From a candidate division Zixibacteria bacterium HGW-Zixibacteria-1 (lineage in GTDB: Bacteria > Zixibacteria > MSB-5A5 > GN15 > PGXB01): a DNA stretch of 64,000 nucleotides. The position numbers were made by a program, and so were the translations under genes. How positions within the stretch are numbered: the stretch's first letter is position 1; every line of letters begins with the position of its first letter. Shown here in pieces: positions 7,914 through 19,600 of the stretch. The notes under the pieces were generated by a model. The model did no database searches. It had not been told where the DNA came from and saw only the letters and a program-made list of their open reading frames with translations. The stretch spans positions 62,001 to 126,000 of the forward strand of contig PGXB01000010.1 of assembly GCA_002838945.1 (NCBI GenBank), in the 5' to 3' direction.

Positions 7914-10900
7914 CTATATACCGGTACACAAAGCACATGGCGGGGTCGGACACTTGGGTGCCGCACCGCCCTTGTACAGGTAACCAATGGTATAAGTCAC
8001 GTCAAGAATATTAATCGTGCAGTTGCCGTTGGCATCAGCCTCGGCCGGACACGGCGGAGGATTGCCACCCTTGTAAAGGTAACCGATCGTATAGGTTACG
8101 TCAAGAATGTTGACGGCACCATTGTTGTTGGCATCGCCCGGAAGATTACAGCAGCACAGTGCTTCTGAACGACTCGGCCAACTGAAGATATCCGGTCTCG
8201 CGGCGATCCAGGCGCGAGCTCTGTCGATAGTAGCCTGGAGGTCGGAAACACCGCCACTCTTCTCGGCCGCAAGAATCTTGACGAAGACAAGCGTATCGGT
8301 CGTCTTAAGATTAAATGTACCGAAGACCGAAACCATATTCAGATCCTGATACAGCGAATCTTCCATCGACGGGTTGGTTGCTTCCCAGGTTTCCCAGGAA
8401 CTGCCCATCGCTTTGACCTTTTTGTACAGCTGTCCGGCGACAAAATCACCGGTAGGACCGACCCAATCATCGTTGATATGAGTCCACCACGGACCAGCCG
8501 GATTTTCAAGACTGTCAACGCCATAAACAACCGGTGAACCTTCGTACCACGGCGCTCTAAAGCCGTTATAGAAGGCCATACCACCGACACGCTGATCGGC
8601 CAGGATACAGTCGTTATTTTCAATACTGTCGGCGTCATATTCGGCGCCATAGCAGTACATCAGGTCGCGACTGGTTGTGCCGGTACCGCGATCAAAGCCG
8701 GAACCGTTTTCAACGCCGGAATCGGAAGGAATATCCCAGTCAAAGATATCGCCGATGATAACATTGTTAAGGTTGCCGCCTTTGTTGATATAGAATCTCT
8801 CTTTCATAACGATGAAATCGCAGTCCACGGGAGTGGTCGGGGCGAAGTACTCAACCTCGACGCCAATGGCCGAGTCTTTGGTCAGGTACTTTCCGGTATA
8901 ACCATAATTGTAGTCGGCATAAGAAGTGGAATCAATAAGGAGACCCTCAGTGGGACGCATGGCGTATTTGGAAAGCCAATCGGTATCGAACATGTAATAG
9001 TTCAGGATGGTGTCACCGGCCTGGTTTATCCGCAGGATAAACGGACTGGCCTCATACAGATAAACACTGATATTGTCATCCTGCCCGGCCACGTTAGCCG
9101 TGGTATCGCAATCACTGAAGTAGCTCATGTTGACACCACCGGTGGGATAATTGCCGCCGTCACCGATATTACCGGCATTGTTGATGCTAATGCTGAGGCA
9201 ATCGGTTCTGATGACAGCCTTCTCCGGGAACTGAACGGTGTCGGCCACAATCAGATAAATCGGGAAGTGGAACAGCGATTTGCCGGCCGCATCGGAATCA
9301 ATAATCAGTTCGCCTTCCAAACCAACACCGTCGGTAGTAACGACACCGCCGGCATTAAGCGTTACGGAAAGCTCATAGAAGTTGGGCGACAGATGAGAAA
9401 TGGTAAGCGGGCCGCTGTTGCCAACACTGATCCAGCCGGTATAACCGGGGGTGATATAGTTGGCGGAAATCGAGGTCACATGCAGCACGGCATTACCGAC
9501 GTTCTCCAGTTTAATGACGGTATCGAGCGGAATGCTCGGTTTTGTCCAGGTGGGATCGTCAATCGTCGCAGGAGAAATGGACAGCACCGGATTCGGAACC
9601 GGATCAACGCAGGGAACGCGGAACCATTTCAACGGGTTATAGGTCCAGATCGCCTTATCCTGGACGGCCCCGCCCGGATGTCTGTCATTTACATAAAAGA
9701 CATCAAGGAAATAATCTCCGGTATATCCGCCCGACGGATCAACTATGGTGGCGTCGGTGAAATCGCCGGAGACAACCTGCATACCGAATCTTGCGATCGA
9801 CGGCCAGTTGTCAGCCTCGCAGAGGACGGCCCCGGTAGTATCGCAGAGCGGGGTATAGGTATTGGTCAGGTTACGGGAGATATCCCAGTTATATCCGCCA
9901 TTGTCGGAAACCGAGATATGGAGCTCGCCGTTGGCCGTTCCCGAAACCGAACCAAAGTTGGTGGCATCTTTATGACAATCGTCGTAAATGCCGGCATTAT
10001 AATCGTTAAACTGCACGAATACCGCATAGAATTTGCCGTCGCATTCGGACAATTGCATTTTGACAACCGACATTTCGTTCCAGGCACCACCATAGCACCA
10101 GGTTCCATCTTCCGGAGGAGCCCAACTCGAGAAATCCTTGATGGTACGCTTTTCATCGGTGGTCTCGTCCCAATGCCAAAGACGGCCGGCTGTCGGCCAG
10201 CCCTGGAAACTGCCGCCATTGACCGGTGACCATGCGAAAGCGTCCCAGATAACATGCAATTTGTCATCGGTGCCGATCAAGGCTGACAAGTCGCAATGCG
10301 CGCGCCATCCAACCACCGAAGAGTCACTCTTGGTGATATTGATCTTGGAACCCCAGGAGGCGCCCATGTTGGTTGAAGTCATATAATAAATATCATTTTC
10401 TCTCTGGCTGCCGCGGGTGACCGACTCGCCGCCACCGGTGACAGCGGGAAGGTTGGCAATCCAGACCAGACAGACTTTGCCGCTGACGCGTGAAGCAGTC
10501 ACTATTTCACCGAGGTCATCAACGGTATCGACCATCATCGGAGGATATGACCAGGCACCCAGAGTATCGCTGCCGACTCTGCGGAAATAAGCGATACCGC
10601 TGGAACCCTGGGTATTACCCTGCTGGGCAATAAGATGGGTTACCGTATCGCCGCCAAAAACATGATATTCATGGTTCGGCCAGATATATTCCGGATCGCC
10701 GGTGTGCTCCAAAGCAGGATAGGCATAAAATGAATCCGGAATGCGGCTCTTATGCGGTGAGAAGAAACAGCCGCCCGGGAAAAAGTCATACCAGAGAGTC
10801 GATGAGTAGCCAGCGCCCTCTTCGTGATGGTTGCTGATATTAACCTTTCCGGTCGTACCGACATCAAGTCCGACATATCCGGAATAGTTGATGCCCTGTC

Positions 10901-11354
10901 CAAGGCGAGGATGAATATCGCAACCGCCGCCGACGCCGGCCTGTGAAAAATCACCGGTCTGGTCGTCCCAAGCTTCATAGCCGGTACCGCGGTCATCACC
11001 CAGGATGCGGGTCAGTGACTTCATCCAGGCAAAATGAACCATTTCGGTGCCACGCCAATCGACCTGGCGGTTCATACGACCGTTGGACTGATAGTCATAA
11101 GTCGTATAACCAACCACCTTACCCGGAGAGGCCGCATTAACCTCATCAAAACCCAGAGACTGGGTTCCGCCGGGATTATAAACATAATCCAGATCTCTCT
11201 CGGCCCCTGCCAGTTTGTACTTCGGAAGCGAACTGGCCGGTGTCAGTTTGGGACCATGATTCTTCTTGGACTCGTGCATACCGAAGGCAGTAACGGACAG
11301 CAAAGCAAAGATCAACAAGGAGAGGAAAAGAATCGTCCAAAGATTCCTTGTCAT
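7914..11354 (-). CDS. large secreted BNR/sialidase-like protein with C-terminal dockerin pair
   Basis: I place the start at ATG 11354 (1146 residues), because AAAGGAGC lies six bases upstream and a good signal peptide follows (MTRNLWTILFLSLLIFALL). The frame stays open to 11432, but those 26 codons lack a ribosome site. Residues about 30-540 look like a beta-propeller. Asp-box-like turns STNMGASWGS and SDNGGYNWDIS are spaced as in BNR/sialidase-like proteins. Residues about 560-680 form an Ig-like domain, then comes a region rich in acidic and aromatic residues of unknown fold. Two dockerin repeats (AVNILDVTYTIGYLYKGG and TINILDVTYTIGYLYKGG) end the protein. No catalytic sialidase residues could be assigned, so it may only bind. 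It probably has its own transcript, bounded by terminators at 11832-11863 and 7814-7842. Confidence 0.85.
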   Translation of the reverse strand: MTRNLWTILFLSLLIFALLSVTAFGMHESKKNHGPKLTPASSLPKYKLAGAERDLDYVYNPGGTQSLGFDEVNAASPGKVVGYTTYDYQSNGRMNRQVDWRGTEMVHFAWMKSLTRILGDDRGTGYEAWDDQTGDFSQAGVGGGCDIHPRLGQGINYSGYVGLDVGTTGKVNISNHHEEGAGYSSTLWYDFFPGGCFFSPHKSRIPDSFYAYPALEHTGDPEYIWPNHEYHVFGGDTVTHLIAQQGNTQGSSGIAYFRRVGSDTLGAWSYPPMMVDTVDDLGEIVTASRVSGKVCLVWIANLPAVTGGGESVTRGSQRENDIYYMTSTNMGASWGSKINITKSDSSVVGWRAHCDLSALIGTDDKLHVIWDAFAWSPVNGGSFQGWPTAGRLWHWDETTDEKRTIKDFSSWAPPEDGTWCYGGAWNEMSVVKMQLSECDGKFYAVFVQFNDYNAGIYDDCHKDATNFGSVSGTANGELHISVSDNGGYNWDISRNLTNTYTPLCDTTGAVLCEADNWPSIARFGMQVVSGDFTDATIVDPSGGYTGDYFLDVFYVNDRHPGGAVQDKAIWTYNPLKWFRVPCVDPVPNPVLSISPATIDDPTWTKPSIPLDTVIKLENVGNAVLHVTSISANYITPGYTGWISVGNSGPLTISHLSPNFYELSVTLNAGGVVTTDGVGLEGELIIDSDAAGKSLFHFPIYLIVADTVQFPEKAVIRTDCLSISINNAGNIGDGGNYPTGGVNMSYFSDCDTTANVAGQDDNISVYLYEASPFILRINQAGDTILNYYMFDTDWLSKYAMRPTEGLLIDSTSYADYNYGYTGKYLTKDSAIGVEVEYFAPTTPVDCDFIVMKERFYINKGGNLNNVIIGDIFDWDIPSDSGVENGSGFDRGTGTTSRDLMYCYGAEYDADSIENNDCILADQRVGGMAFYNGFRAPWYEGSPVVYGVDSLENPAGPWWTHINDDWVGPTGDFVAGQLYKKVKAMGSSWETWEATNPSMEDSLYQDLNMVSVFGTFNLKTTDTLVFVKILAAEKSGGVSDLQATIDRARAWIAARPDIFSWPSRSEALCCCNLPGDANNNGAVNILDVTYTIGYLYKGGNPPPCPAEADANGNCTINILDVTYTIGYLYKGGAAPKCPTPPCALCTGI

Positions 11355-11493
11355 GTTCTTGCTCCTTTCAAATTTTTTACAAATTCCCAATTGAATCCCT
11401 AAATTCCTCAAGGCATTTTTGGATTTTTTCAAAACGATTTCGAGATTGAATCCCGAACAGAAAATTTTTACAAAAAGAACTTATTTTCCCGGA

Positions 11494-11504
11494 TCTCACC
11501 TCCT
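11494..11504 (-). promoter_or_regulatory. isolated Shine-Dalgarno-like leader motif
   Basis: The minus strand reads AGGAGGTGAGA about 140 bases before ATG 11354, with no start codon at usual spacing. It is the second of three similar leader motifs. Confidence 0.45.
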
Positions 11505-11831
11505 CAAAGAACACATAGACGTTTATGACAATAACCAACTACATTTATTGTGCAATTATCATTGGTCACATTAACCAATACGTTCCCGTTTCGATATGCT
11601 GAAGCATAAATTAAGATATTGCCCAGCATATAATTATAGCGTCAGATGTTTACAATACATTAAATCACTTAACGAGTGTACAGCAAGTGAGGCTATACGG
11701 GTAAAACCGTCGTACAGTCAAATTTGTCTATAATTCCAAAAACCCTTGTAGCAACATTAAAATAATCAGAAGTGGTTCTTTTGTCAAGGTATTAATTCTT
11801 TTTCCCCAATAAAGAATCTGTCTTTTGGGCC

Positions 11832-11863
11832 AAAAAAAAGACCGCCCGCAGATGCGGACGGTC
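11832..11863 (-). terminator. strong rho-independent terminator
   Basis: On the minus strand GACCGTCCGC-ATCT-GCGGGCGGTC forms a 10-bp stem (one G-T pair) directly followed by eight T residues. It ends the transcript of the giant Ig-repeat genes. Confidence 0.92.
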
Positions 11864-11891
11864 CGGAAGTAAAGAGGTCTTATATACTAAA

Positions 11892-14800
11892 TTATTGCGG
11901 CGGAGGCGGCCCCGATTTGTAGAAGTAATTCACCAGATAAATGGCATCCAGCAGGTTGAGAGCAGTGTCATAATTGGCATCGGCCGCCTCACTGGAAACC
12001 GGCGCATCTCCGGCCTTGTACAAGTAGTTAATAATAAACAAAACATCCATCAGATTTAGCAGATTGTCGGTATTGGCGTCACCGCGCAAGGTCTGAATTA
12101 CCCTGTAAGTGGCAGTCATAACATTGCTTCCGCCAAGGTTATCGGTAACGGTGAAATTGACCGTGTATGAGGTCCCGGTCTGAGTCATATTGGGAACAAA
12201 AGTGAAGGCGGCGGTCCCGTTGCCGGAATCGACAAATGTAGCGTATGGAATCAGGTTATCGATGGAGAATGTACATGACCCGCCCTCGGGATCCATCGCA
12301 TGAAGGACATCGACATGTGTGAAATCGACCACGGTCACGATGGTATCCGGCAGTTCGGCCATGAAGATCGGCGCCTGATTGCCGGCCTCGACCACCGTTA
12401 TATGGCCCACCAGGGTATCTTCGGAAACACCATCCGAGGCAATAAATCTGACATTATAGATACCGGCCTGGGTGAAATTGGGATAGAATTGGAAGGTTTT
12501 GCGATAGACAAAGATACCGGTAAAATAGGAATTGACCGGCAGGTTTTCGCCACGAAGCGCCGGCAGGCCACCGTCAGGATCGGACGAGATGACTTCGAAA
12601 GTAAGCGTACCGCCCTCGAGGACGGAGAAATTAAGAGTGTCGCCTGTCAGAGTCGATCCCAGGTACTGGACCTGAAGCACCGGCTTTTGGTTCCTGTTAA
12701 ATACATTTATTTTTACAGGATCAATTACGGTAGTATCCGCAGTGTATATCTCATCAACTGCCATAAATGCAATATAGTAGATCACGGGAATGACAGGATT
12801 CGACGAATTTCCCTGAGTATAATCGGGCGCAAAACTGAAGGATCCGGTCCCGTTACCATTGTCGACAAATGTCATGTTTGTCACATATGTCGAAGTTGAC
12901 GTATACACGCCAACACTTGGAATAGTGCTGTCACGATCCAGAGTCAGCACGGTTATACTAATGACATCACCCTCAAAAATATTATAAGTCAAAATATCAG
13001 GGTCAATCGCAATCAGCGGAGGTTGATTCAAATCGGTAACCGTAATACTAACAAATATAGAATCCTGCAAACCGGGATCATCCGAATCGGTAGCGACTAT
13101 TTTGACGGTATAATTTCCGGCAGTATAATAGCTCGTGGTCCAGTTGAATCTTCCTGTAAAATCGCCGTTGTCGGTGAATGTCGCCCCGGTCGGGAGCCCG
13201 CTGGCAGTCAATGTCGGCGGAACCATATCCACGTCCGAAGAAGTGACATTGAAAGTAATCACGGAATTCTCAGAGCCGGTAATGGCGCTCACCGGTGTCA
13301 ATGATGGCGGCTGCGGGCCGGCATCGGTAATGACAATAACAACAATGATGGTATCGACGAACTCGGCATCGGCGGCCATTATATATACATTATAGGTTCC
13401 GGAATCGGTAAAACCGGGCTGAATGAAGATACTTCCCGTGCCGTCACCATGGTTGGTAAAGGTTGCAAATGTGGGCAGCGAATCAACTGTCAGAGTCGGT
13501 ATCGTGCCATCGGGATCAGTCGCATTGATGGCAATTGTCATGGTATCCGTTTCGACGACATTCGGGCTTGTAATCGGATCAATAACCGGTTCCTGGTTGC
13601 CCGCTTCATAAACCTGAATCAGAACATTTTTCTTGGTGACGTCAATGCCGTCATAGGCCTGGACGACGATTCCATAAAGCCCGGCCTGAGTGTAGGCGGG
13701 ACTAAAGGTAAACATCCCGGTGCCGTCGCCATTATCGACGAATGACGAATTGGCCGGAGCCTTTGAAACACTCAATTGCGGGAAGCCGCCGTCGGGGTCG
13801 GTCGCCGAGACCGGAATGTCGAGAGTTCCGCCTTCCCAGACAGTGAAGGCACTGCCTACCACCAGGACCGGCGGGCGGTTCTCCAGAACGATGGTGATCG
13901 TTACCGGCAGAGTCGCCGTCAGCTGCGGGGCACCCATGTCGGTAGCAATAAAGGTCACACTGATGACGCCGGTTTGAGTCGAATCAGGTGTAAAAGTAAA
14001 GGTTCCGGTGTTATTGGCATGATCGACAAAACTGGCATGGGCGGGCGTGCCGACAGCCGTCAGGAAGAGTCGATGAGCGGCGACCGGATCGGTGGAGTCG
14101 GAAGCAGTAATTGTAAAGGTCAGCGTTTCATCGACCACCACACCAAAAGGCCCGGCCGGTTCAATAACCGGCGGCCGGTTGACATCGGTAATAGTTACCA
14201 GCACCTCATTGGTGGATACGGCCGGAGGACTTTGGAAATCAAAGGCCGCAAACCAGATCGTATCCTGGCCGGCATCGAGATAAGTGGCATGATAGCGGAA
14301 AACAGCGACACCATTACCGCTGTCAACAAAGTTGTAATTTAACATGGTGGTGTTGGCCGTAAGATTCACGCCGGAACCATCGGGATCGGTAGCCGTAACC
14401 ACTATTACCAGCGAATCACCCTCGAAAATAGTCGTGTCATTGACAATGCTCATAACCGGCGGCTGGTTGCCCGATTCGGTAACACTGATCGCGACCAGTT
14501 CCGAGTCGGCCAGAGAGCCATCGGAGGCATAGAACAGGACATTGTAAACGCCGGCCTGATTGAAGTTGGGATCAAAGGTAAAGGTCCCGGTGCCGTCGCC
14601 ATTGTCCACGAAACCGCCATTGGTCGGTATCGATTCGGCAATAAGCCCGGGGATGGTACCATCAGGATCGGTCGCGCTGACATTAAATGTCAGGTTGCCG
14701 CCCTCAGACACAAACTTCGCGCCGATGGCGACCAGAACCGGCACCTGATTGCCGGCATCATTGACCGTTATATTAACTAACTCGGAATCAATATCAATAT

Positions 14801-16598
14801 TATCAGAAACATAGAATGTCACCGGATAGAGGCCGGCTTCGGTGAATCCCGGTGTCCAGTCGAAGGTGCCAGTGCCGTCGCCGTTATCGATAAAGGTAGC
14901 GGTTCCCGGCAGCGCCGAAGTGGACAAGACCAGAGGATCGCTATCGCCATCTGTCGCCGTAACCGCGAAATTGAGATTGACCTGCTCATCGGTTGCGCGA
15001 GGTCCGATTGCGGCCAGAACCGGCGGCTGGTTGGTAGTAACAACATCTATCTGAACGACTTCCGAATCGACTAAAGCGCCGTCGAAAGCCTTAAAGGTGA
15101 CGGAATACGTTCCGGCCTGAGTGAGGTCGGGATTGAAGTCAAAGACACCGGTACCATCGCCGTTATCGGTGAAGGTGGCATTGGTCGGAACATCGGTGGC
15201 TGACAATGACGGCGGAATTCCATCAGGATCGGTGGCGCTGATGGCGAAGTTCAAATTCCCACCTTCGACAACCGACCGCGGGCCGATGGCCGCGAGCACC
15301 GGCGGCTGATTGCCGGCATCGGTAACGGTTATGTCAACCAGCTCAGAGACAGTATCGATATTATCGGTAACATAGAATGTCACAGGGTATACTCCGGCCT
15401 CGGTGAATCCGGGCGTCCAGTCGAAGGTCCCGGTTCCATTGCCGTTGTCAATAAACGTGGCCGCACCCGGCAGGGCGGAGGTATAGATAATCAGCGGATC
15501 GCTATCGGAATCAGTCGCAGTCACAGTGAAATTTAAATTAACCGCCTCAACAACATTCCGCGGGCCGATAGCAGTCAGGACCGGCGCCGAATTAGCCAAA
15601 TAAGTGTATCCGCTGACCAGCGGCGAGGAAGGAAGCCCTGATGCGGTATTGGTGACGACGATGTCCGCCAGTCCGGCTGTTCCGGGCGGTGTGATACCGG
15701 TGATCCGATAAGGCGAAACCACCACGGTCGAAACCAGTGAAGCTCCGCCGATAGCTACTGCAGCGCCGTTGATATCGAAATTGCTTCCGTTAATCGTTAC
15801 GGCCGTGCCGCCGACATAGGAACCGGAACTGGGAATGACTGATGCCACGTTCGGTGGTTCGACCAGAGCGGAGTTGACGGTCATCAGGTCGGAATGCGGG
15901 CCGAGAATGCCCGAACCATTCTGCGCAATTACCATATAGGTGTAACTGTCGGTGCCGTTGACGGTATTATCGACAAAGAAACTGTCGGCAGTCCCGGGAT
16001 TAGCCAGTGAACCGGATGGAGCGTCGATTCTGAAGAACGAGCCGCTTGAGGTCGAGGGCCTGCGGTAGACATGATATGTCTGCCCTGCCATATGGTTCCA
16101 GGTGACTATCACCGACGAGCCGGAAACAGCTCTCCCGGCCAAACCGGTCGGTCTTACCGGCCAGGTTACCGGACCAAGGGTTATATTTTCCTGCTGGAAG
16201 GAGTTATTGGGTATCAGTTTGGATAAGACTGCTCCTTCGCCGTTGGCAACATTATAGAAATAATAATCGTATGGAATCCCGGGGGCCTCGGTCAAATAAT
16301 TCTGGAAATCATCGAACCAGTTGCCGGCGTCATAGCCCGCACCGATGGAAGTTTCAAGGCGAACTTCTTCATCGGTATCACCGAGAAATCCATAGAAATT
16401 GACTTCGCCGTTGACCGGGGTTGTCGCATTGGAATTGGCCACCGTTCCGAATATGGACCCCTGCGCAAAGGCTGAAGATGAATATAGAAGTAACATAACC
16501 AACAGCAGATATAGCCACTTTGGTATTTTGCGTTTTGACTTTTTGAAATGCACGTCGGCACCTCCAGATATGTAAAAAACTATTTTATTCATCATCAT
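11892..16598 (-). CDS. giant secreted Ig-repeat protein with C-terminal dockerin
   Basis: This 1568-residue secreted multidomain protein is probably a surface or matrix component. After the signal peptide comes an N-terminal domain (about 45-145), a fibronectin III-like domain (WPVRPTGLAGRAVSG onward), an IPT/TIG domain (VIPSSGSYVGGTAVTINGSN) and about 12 diverged Ig units of He_PIG type (PVLxxIGP ... GDGTGTFDWTP ... AGxYxVTFxxxD). Two dockerin repeats follow, ending YFYKSGPPPPQ. Two starts are possible. ATG 16598 has AAAGGAGAAAAATG. GTG 16553 has GGAGGTGCCGACGTG and gives a shorter, more usual signal peptide (VHFKKSKRK then the hydrophobic core). The gene starts 18 bases after the preceding giant gene and is the last of a four-gene run. 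Its repeats are more diverged from each other than those upstream. No enzyme domain was seen. Confidence 0.88.
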   Translation of the reverse strand: MMMNKIVFYISGGADVHFKKSKRKIPKWLYLLLVMLLLYSSSAFAQGSIFGTVANSNATTPVNGEVNFYGFLGDTDEEVRLETSIGAGYDAGNWFDDFQNYLTEAPGIPYDYYFYNVANGEGAVLSKLIPNNSFQQENITLGPVTWPVRPTGLAGRAVSGSSVIVTWNHMAGQTYHVYRRPSTSSGSFFRIDAPSGSLANPGTADSFFVDNTVNGTDSYTYMVIAQNGSGILGPHSDLMTVNSALVEPPNVASVIPSSGSYVGGTAVTINGSNFDINGAAVAIGGASLVSTVVVSPYRITGITPPGTAGLADIVVTNTASGLPSSPLVSGYTYLANSAPVLTAIGPRNVVEAVNLNFTVTATDSDSDPLIIYTSALPGAATFIDNGNGTGTFDWTPGFTEAGVYPVTFYVTDNIDTVSELVDITVTDAGNQPPVLAAIGPRSVVEGGNLNFAISATDPDGIPPSLSATDVPTNATFTDNGDGTGVFDFNPDLTQAGTYSVTFKAFDGALVDSEVVQIDVVTTNQPPVLAAIGPRATDEQVNLNFAVTATDGDSDPLVLSTSALPGTATFIDNGDGTGTFDWTPGFTEAGLYPVTFYVSDNIDIDSELVNITVNDAGNQVPVLVAIGAKFVSEGGNLTFNVSATDPDGTIPGLIAESIPTNGGFVDNGDGTGTFTFDPNFNQAGVYNVLFYASDGSLADSELVAISVTESGNQPPVMSIVNDTTIFEGDSLVIVVTATDPDGSGVNLTANTTMLNYNFVDSGNGVAVFRYHATYLDAGQDTIWFAAFDFQSPPAVSTNEVLVTITDVNRPPVIEPAGPFGVVVDETLTFTITASDSTDPVAAHRLFLTAVGTPAHASFVDHANNTGTFTFTPDSTQTGVISVTFIATDMGAPQLTATLPVTITIVLENRPPVLVVGSAFTVWEGGTLDIPVSATDPDGGFPQLSVSKAPANSSFVDNGDGTGMFTFSPAYTQAGLYGIVVQAYDGIDVTKKNVLIQVYEAGNQEPVIDPITSPNVVETDTMTIAINATDPDGTIPTLTVDSLPTFATFTNHGDGTGSIFIQPGFTDSGTYNVYIMAADAEFVDTIIVVIVITDAGPQPPSLTPVSAITGSENSVITFNVTSSDVDMVPPTLTASGLPTGATFTDNGDFTGRFNWTTSYYTAGNYTVKIVATDSDDPGLQDSIFVSITVTDLNQPPLIAIDPDILTYNIFEGDVISITVLTLDRDSTIPSVGVYTSTSTYVTNMTFVDNGNGTGSFSFAPDYTQGNSSNPVIPVIYYIAFMAVDEIYTADTTVIDPVKINVFNRNQKPVLQVQYLGSTLTGDTLNFSVLEGGTLTFEVISSDPDGGLPALRGENLPVNSYFTGIFVYRKTFQFYPNFTQAGIYNVRFIASDGVSEDTLVGHITVVEAGNQAPIFMAELPDTIVTVVDFTHVDVLHAMDPEGGSCTFSIDNLIPYATFVDSGNGTAAFTFVPNMTQTGTSYTVNFTVTDNLGGSNVMTATYRVIQTLRGDANTDNLLNLMDVLFIINYLYKAGDAPVSSEAADANYDTALNLLDAIYLVNYFYKSGPPPPQ

Positions 16599-16616
16599 TT
16601 TTCTCCTTTCCTCTTC

Positions 16617-19600
16617 CTATGGTCCGGGAAAAACGTCAACTTGCGCGGCATTGGCCTGATACGGTTTGCCCGGCTTGACCGGGAAATTGACTCCGAATCC
16701 GGCCGCAAAGCGTGATTCATAACTCTGCGAGCCCGCAATATATCTATTAAGCGTATTGAAACTTCCTGGTAAATTATTCAGCACATCCTGCGCCCTCATA
16801 AAATCGGCCTCCCTGTCAAACGGTATCGACAGGAAGCTGAAGTCGGTTGTCGACGTCGTCACCAGTGAATAGCTGATGCTTCCCGGGGCAGGGACAGAAC
16901 CGGCCACGGAGAAGATTGTCGCCGCGGCGGCGTTGACCTGATAAACACCGCCCGGAACAACCGCGAAATTGACACCAAAGCCGGCTGCAAAGCGCGACTC
17001 GAAATTTTGCGAAGCGCTCTGATAATTATTGACCGTATTGACATTGCTGCTGCCAATGGCCGTAATCAACTGAACGGCGTTGGTGATGCCGGTATTCTCG
17101 AAAGGAACGCAAACCAAATTGAAATCGGTCGTCGCCGTGACAATGATCTGATAATCATACTCGCCGACACGGTTGGAAACATCCGATCTGTTTCCGTAAA
17201 TGTCGAAGGCCACCACGACATAGAAATATTGATGCAAGGTATCGCCGACGACATTGACCCCGTTAATATTAAAGTCGGTAAAGGTTAAAGTCAACGGATC
17301 GGTGGTACCGATAGAGTCGGCTGGCTCCGGTGTGAAATAGGCCGTCGTATCGCGATAGATTATATATCCGGCGACCGTCGTGGGGATACCGTCGGTGTCA
17401 AGCGTTATTTCGCTCCATGACAGATCGATGGCATCGGCATTAATCACCGCGGCCAGATCAGATATGGCCTGGGGCGGCGAAGCATTGATGGCCGTCACCA
17501 AGACCGTATCCGGCAGCGAGAACAGGGCGCCGTCATAAACCGTCAGCTCGAACAGGTAGCTGTCCGGCATCGGCGGCATAAAGCTCGGTGACGGATTGGT
17601 CGGGTCGGACAGGGTCACCGAGGCGCCACTCACCTGCACCCAGCTGTATGTCAGCGGGTCGGAGTCGAAGTCGCTCGAGTTGTTGCCGTCGAGGAAGACG
17701 GTCGAATTGACATAGACATCGAACTGATCCGGTCCGGCACTGGCCACCGGCGGCAGATTGACATGATTGACCGTAATGGTCACAAGCTCGCTGTCAATCG
17801 CAATGCCGTCATCGGCATAGAAGGTTATATCATAGATTCCTGATTGCGTATAGTCAGGTGTCCAGTCGAAGACGCCGGTGCCGTCATTGTTATCGGTAAA
17901 GACCGCGCCGAACGGCAAGGTTGACGTGCTCAAAGCCGGGAACGTGCTGTCGGCATCGACCGCCGAGACACCAAAATTGAGATTAACATTTTCATCGATA
18001 ACTTTCGGCCCGATCGGACTGAGGACCGGCGCCTGGTTGCCGGCATCGCTCACGGTTATGCTGACAACCTCGGAGTCAACCGCTGATGAATCATCGGTGG
18101 CATAGAAGGTAACACTGTAAAGGCCGGCCTGTGTGAACAGCGGCGTCCAGTCGAAGGTTCCGGTGCCGTTGCCGTTATCGACAAAACCGGCGCCGAGCGG
18201 CAGAGTTGATGTAGTCAGAACCGGTATTGACTCTATATCCGTCGCAGAGATACCAAAATTCAAATTAACATCTTCGGTCGTTGTCTGCGAACCGATTGTC
18301 GCCAGAATCGGCAACTGGTTGCCGGCTTCAATTACGGTTATTGTTATCGTTTCCGAATCAACTGCCAGCGAATCATCGGTGGCATAGAAAGTGACATCAT
18401 AAGTGCCCGACTGCAGGAAGGTCGGCGTCCAGTTAAAGGTACCGGTGCCGTTACTGTTGTCGGTAAAGCCGGCGCCAACCGGAAGCGTCGAAGTTGTCAG
18501 GGTTGGGATTGACTCTATATCGGTGGCAGATACGCTAAAATTCAAGTTTATATTTTCAGTCGTCGATTGCGCACCGATTGACGCCAGAATCGGCAACTGG
18601 TTGCCGCCCTCGATAACCGTGATGGTAATCGTCTCCGAATCGACCGCCAGCGAGTCATCGGTGGCATAGAAAGTGACATCATATGTACCGGACTGCAGGA
18701 AGGTCGGCGTCCAGTCGAAGGCACCTGTGCCATTTCCATTATCGACAAAGGCGGCGCCGGCAGGAAGTGCCGAGGTCGTCAGGGTCGGAATCGATTCTAT
18801 ATCGGTGGCGGAAACACCAAAGCTTAAATTAACATTTTCATTTGTTGATTGCGAACCTATTGCGGTCAAAATCGGCAACTGGTTGCCGCCGTCATTGACG
18901 GTGATGGTTACCACTTCCGAATCAACGGCCGATGAATCATCAGTCGCATAGAAGGTCACGAAATACGTGCCCGACTGCAGGAAGGTCGGTGTCCAGTCGA
19001 AGGCACCGGTGCTATTTCCATTATTGACAAAGGCGGCGCCGGCAGGAAGTGCCGATGTTGTCAGGGTCGGAGTCGATTCGATGTCAGTGGCCGAGATGCC
19101 GAAGGCCAGATTGACATTTTCCGTCGTTGTCTGCGACCCGATTGCCGCCAGAATCGGCAACTGGTTGCCGGCTTCAATTACGGTTATTGTTATCGTTTCC
19201 GAATCAACCGCCAGCGAATCATCGGTGGCATAGAAAGTCACCATGTAAATACCGGTCTGCAGATAGGTCGGGGTCCAGCTGAAGGCACCTGTGCCATTTG
19301 CATTATCGACAAAGGCGGCGCCGGTCGGCAGAGCCGATGTGGTCAGGGTTGGGATTGACTCTATATCGGTGGCAGATACGCTAAAATTCAAGTTTATATT
19401 TTCAGTCGTTGACTGCGCACCGATCGCGGTCAGAATCGGCAACTGGTTGCCGCCATCAATAACGGTAATGGTAATAGTTTCGGAATCAACCGCCAGCGAG
19501 TCATCGGTAGCATAGAAGGTGACATCATAAGTGCCGGACTGCAGGAAGGTCGGCGTCCAGTCGAAGGCACCTGTGCCATTTCCATTATCGACAAAGGCGG

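Larger units (their letters stand above)
11355..11891 (-). other. leader of BNR-dockerin gene and preceding terminator
   Basis: This gap holds the terminator of the giant-protein operon (11832-11863) and the leader of the BNR-dockerin gene. An isolated AGGAGGTGAGA lies at 11494-11504. An inverted repeat ATTGGT-N7-ACCAAT lies at about 11560-11580. A TATAAT box at 11633-11638 lacks a convincing -35 partner, so no promoter is assigned. Confidence 0.5.

Noticed and set aside
9267-10229. A 320-codon plus-strand open frame
   Set aside because: It lies wholly inside the BNR-dockerin gene on the other strand, which has a signal peptide, Asp-box-like turns and dockerins. The plus-strand product is basic and has no recognisable domain.
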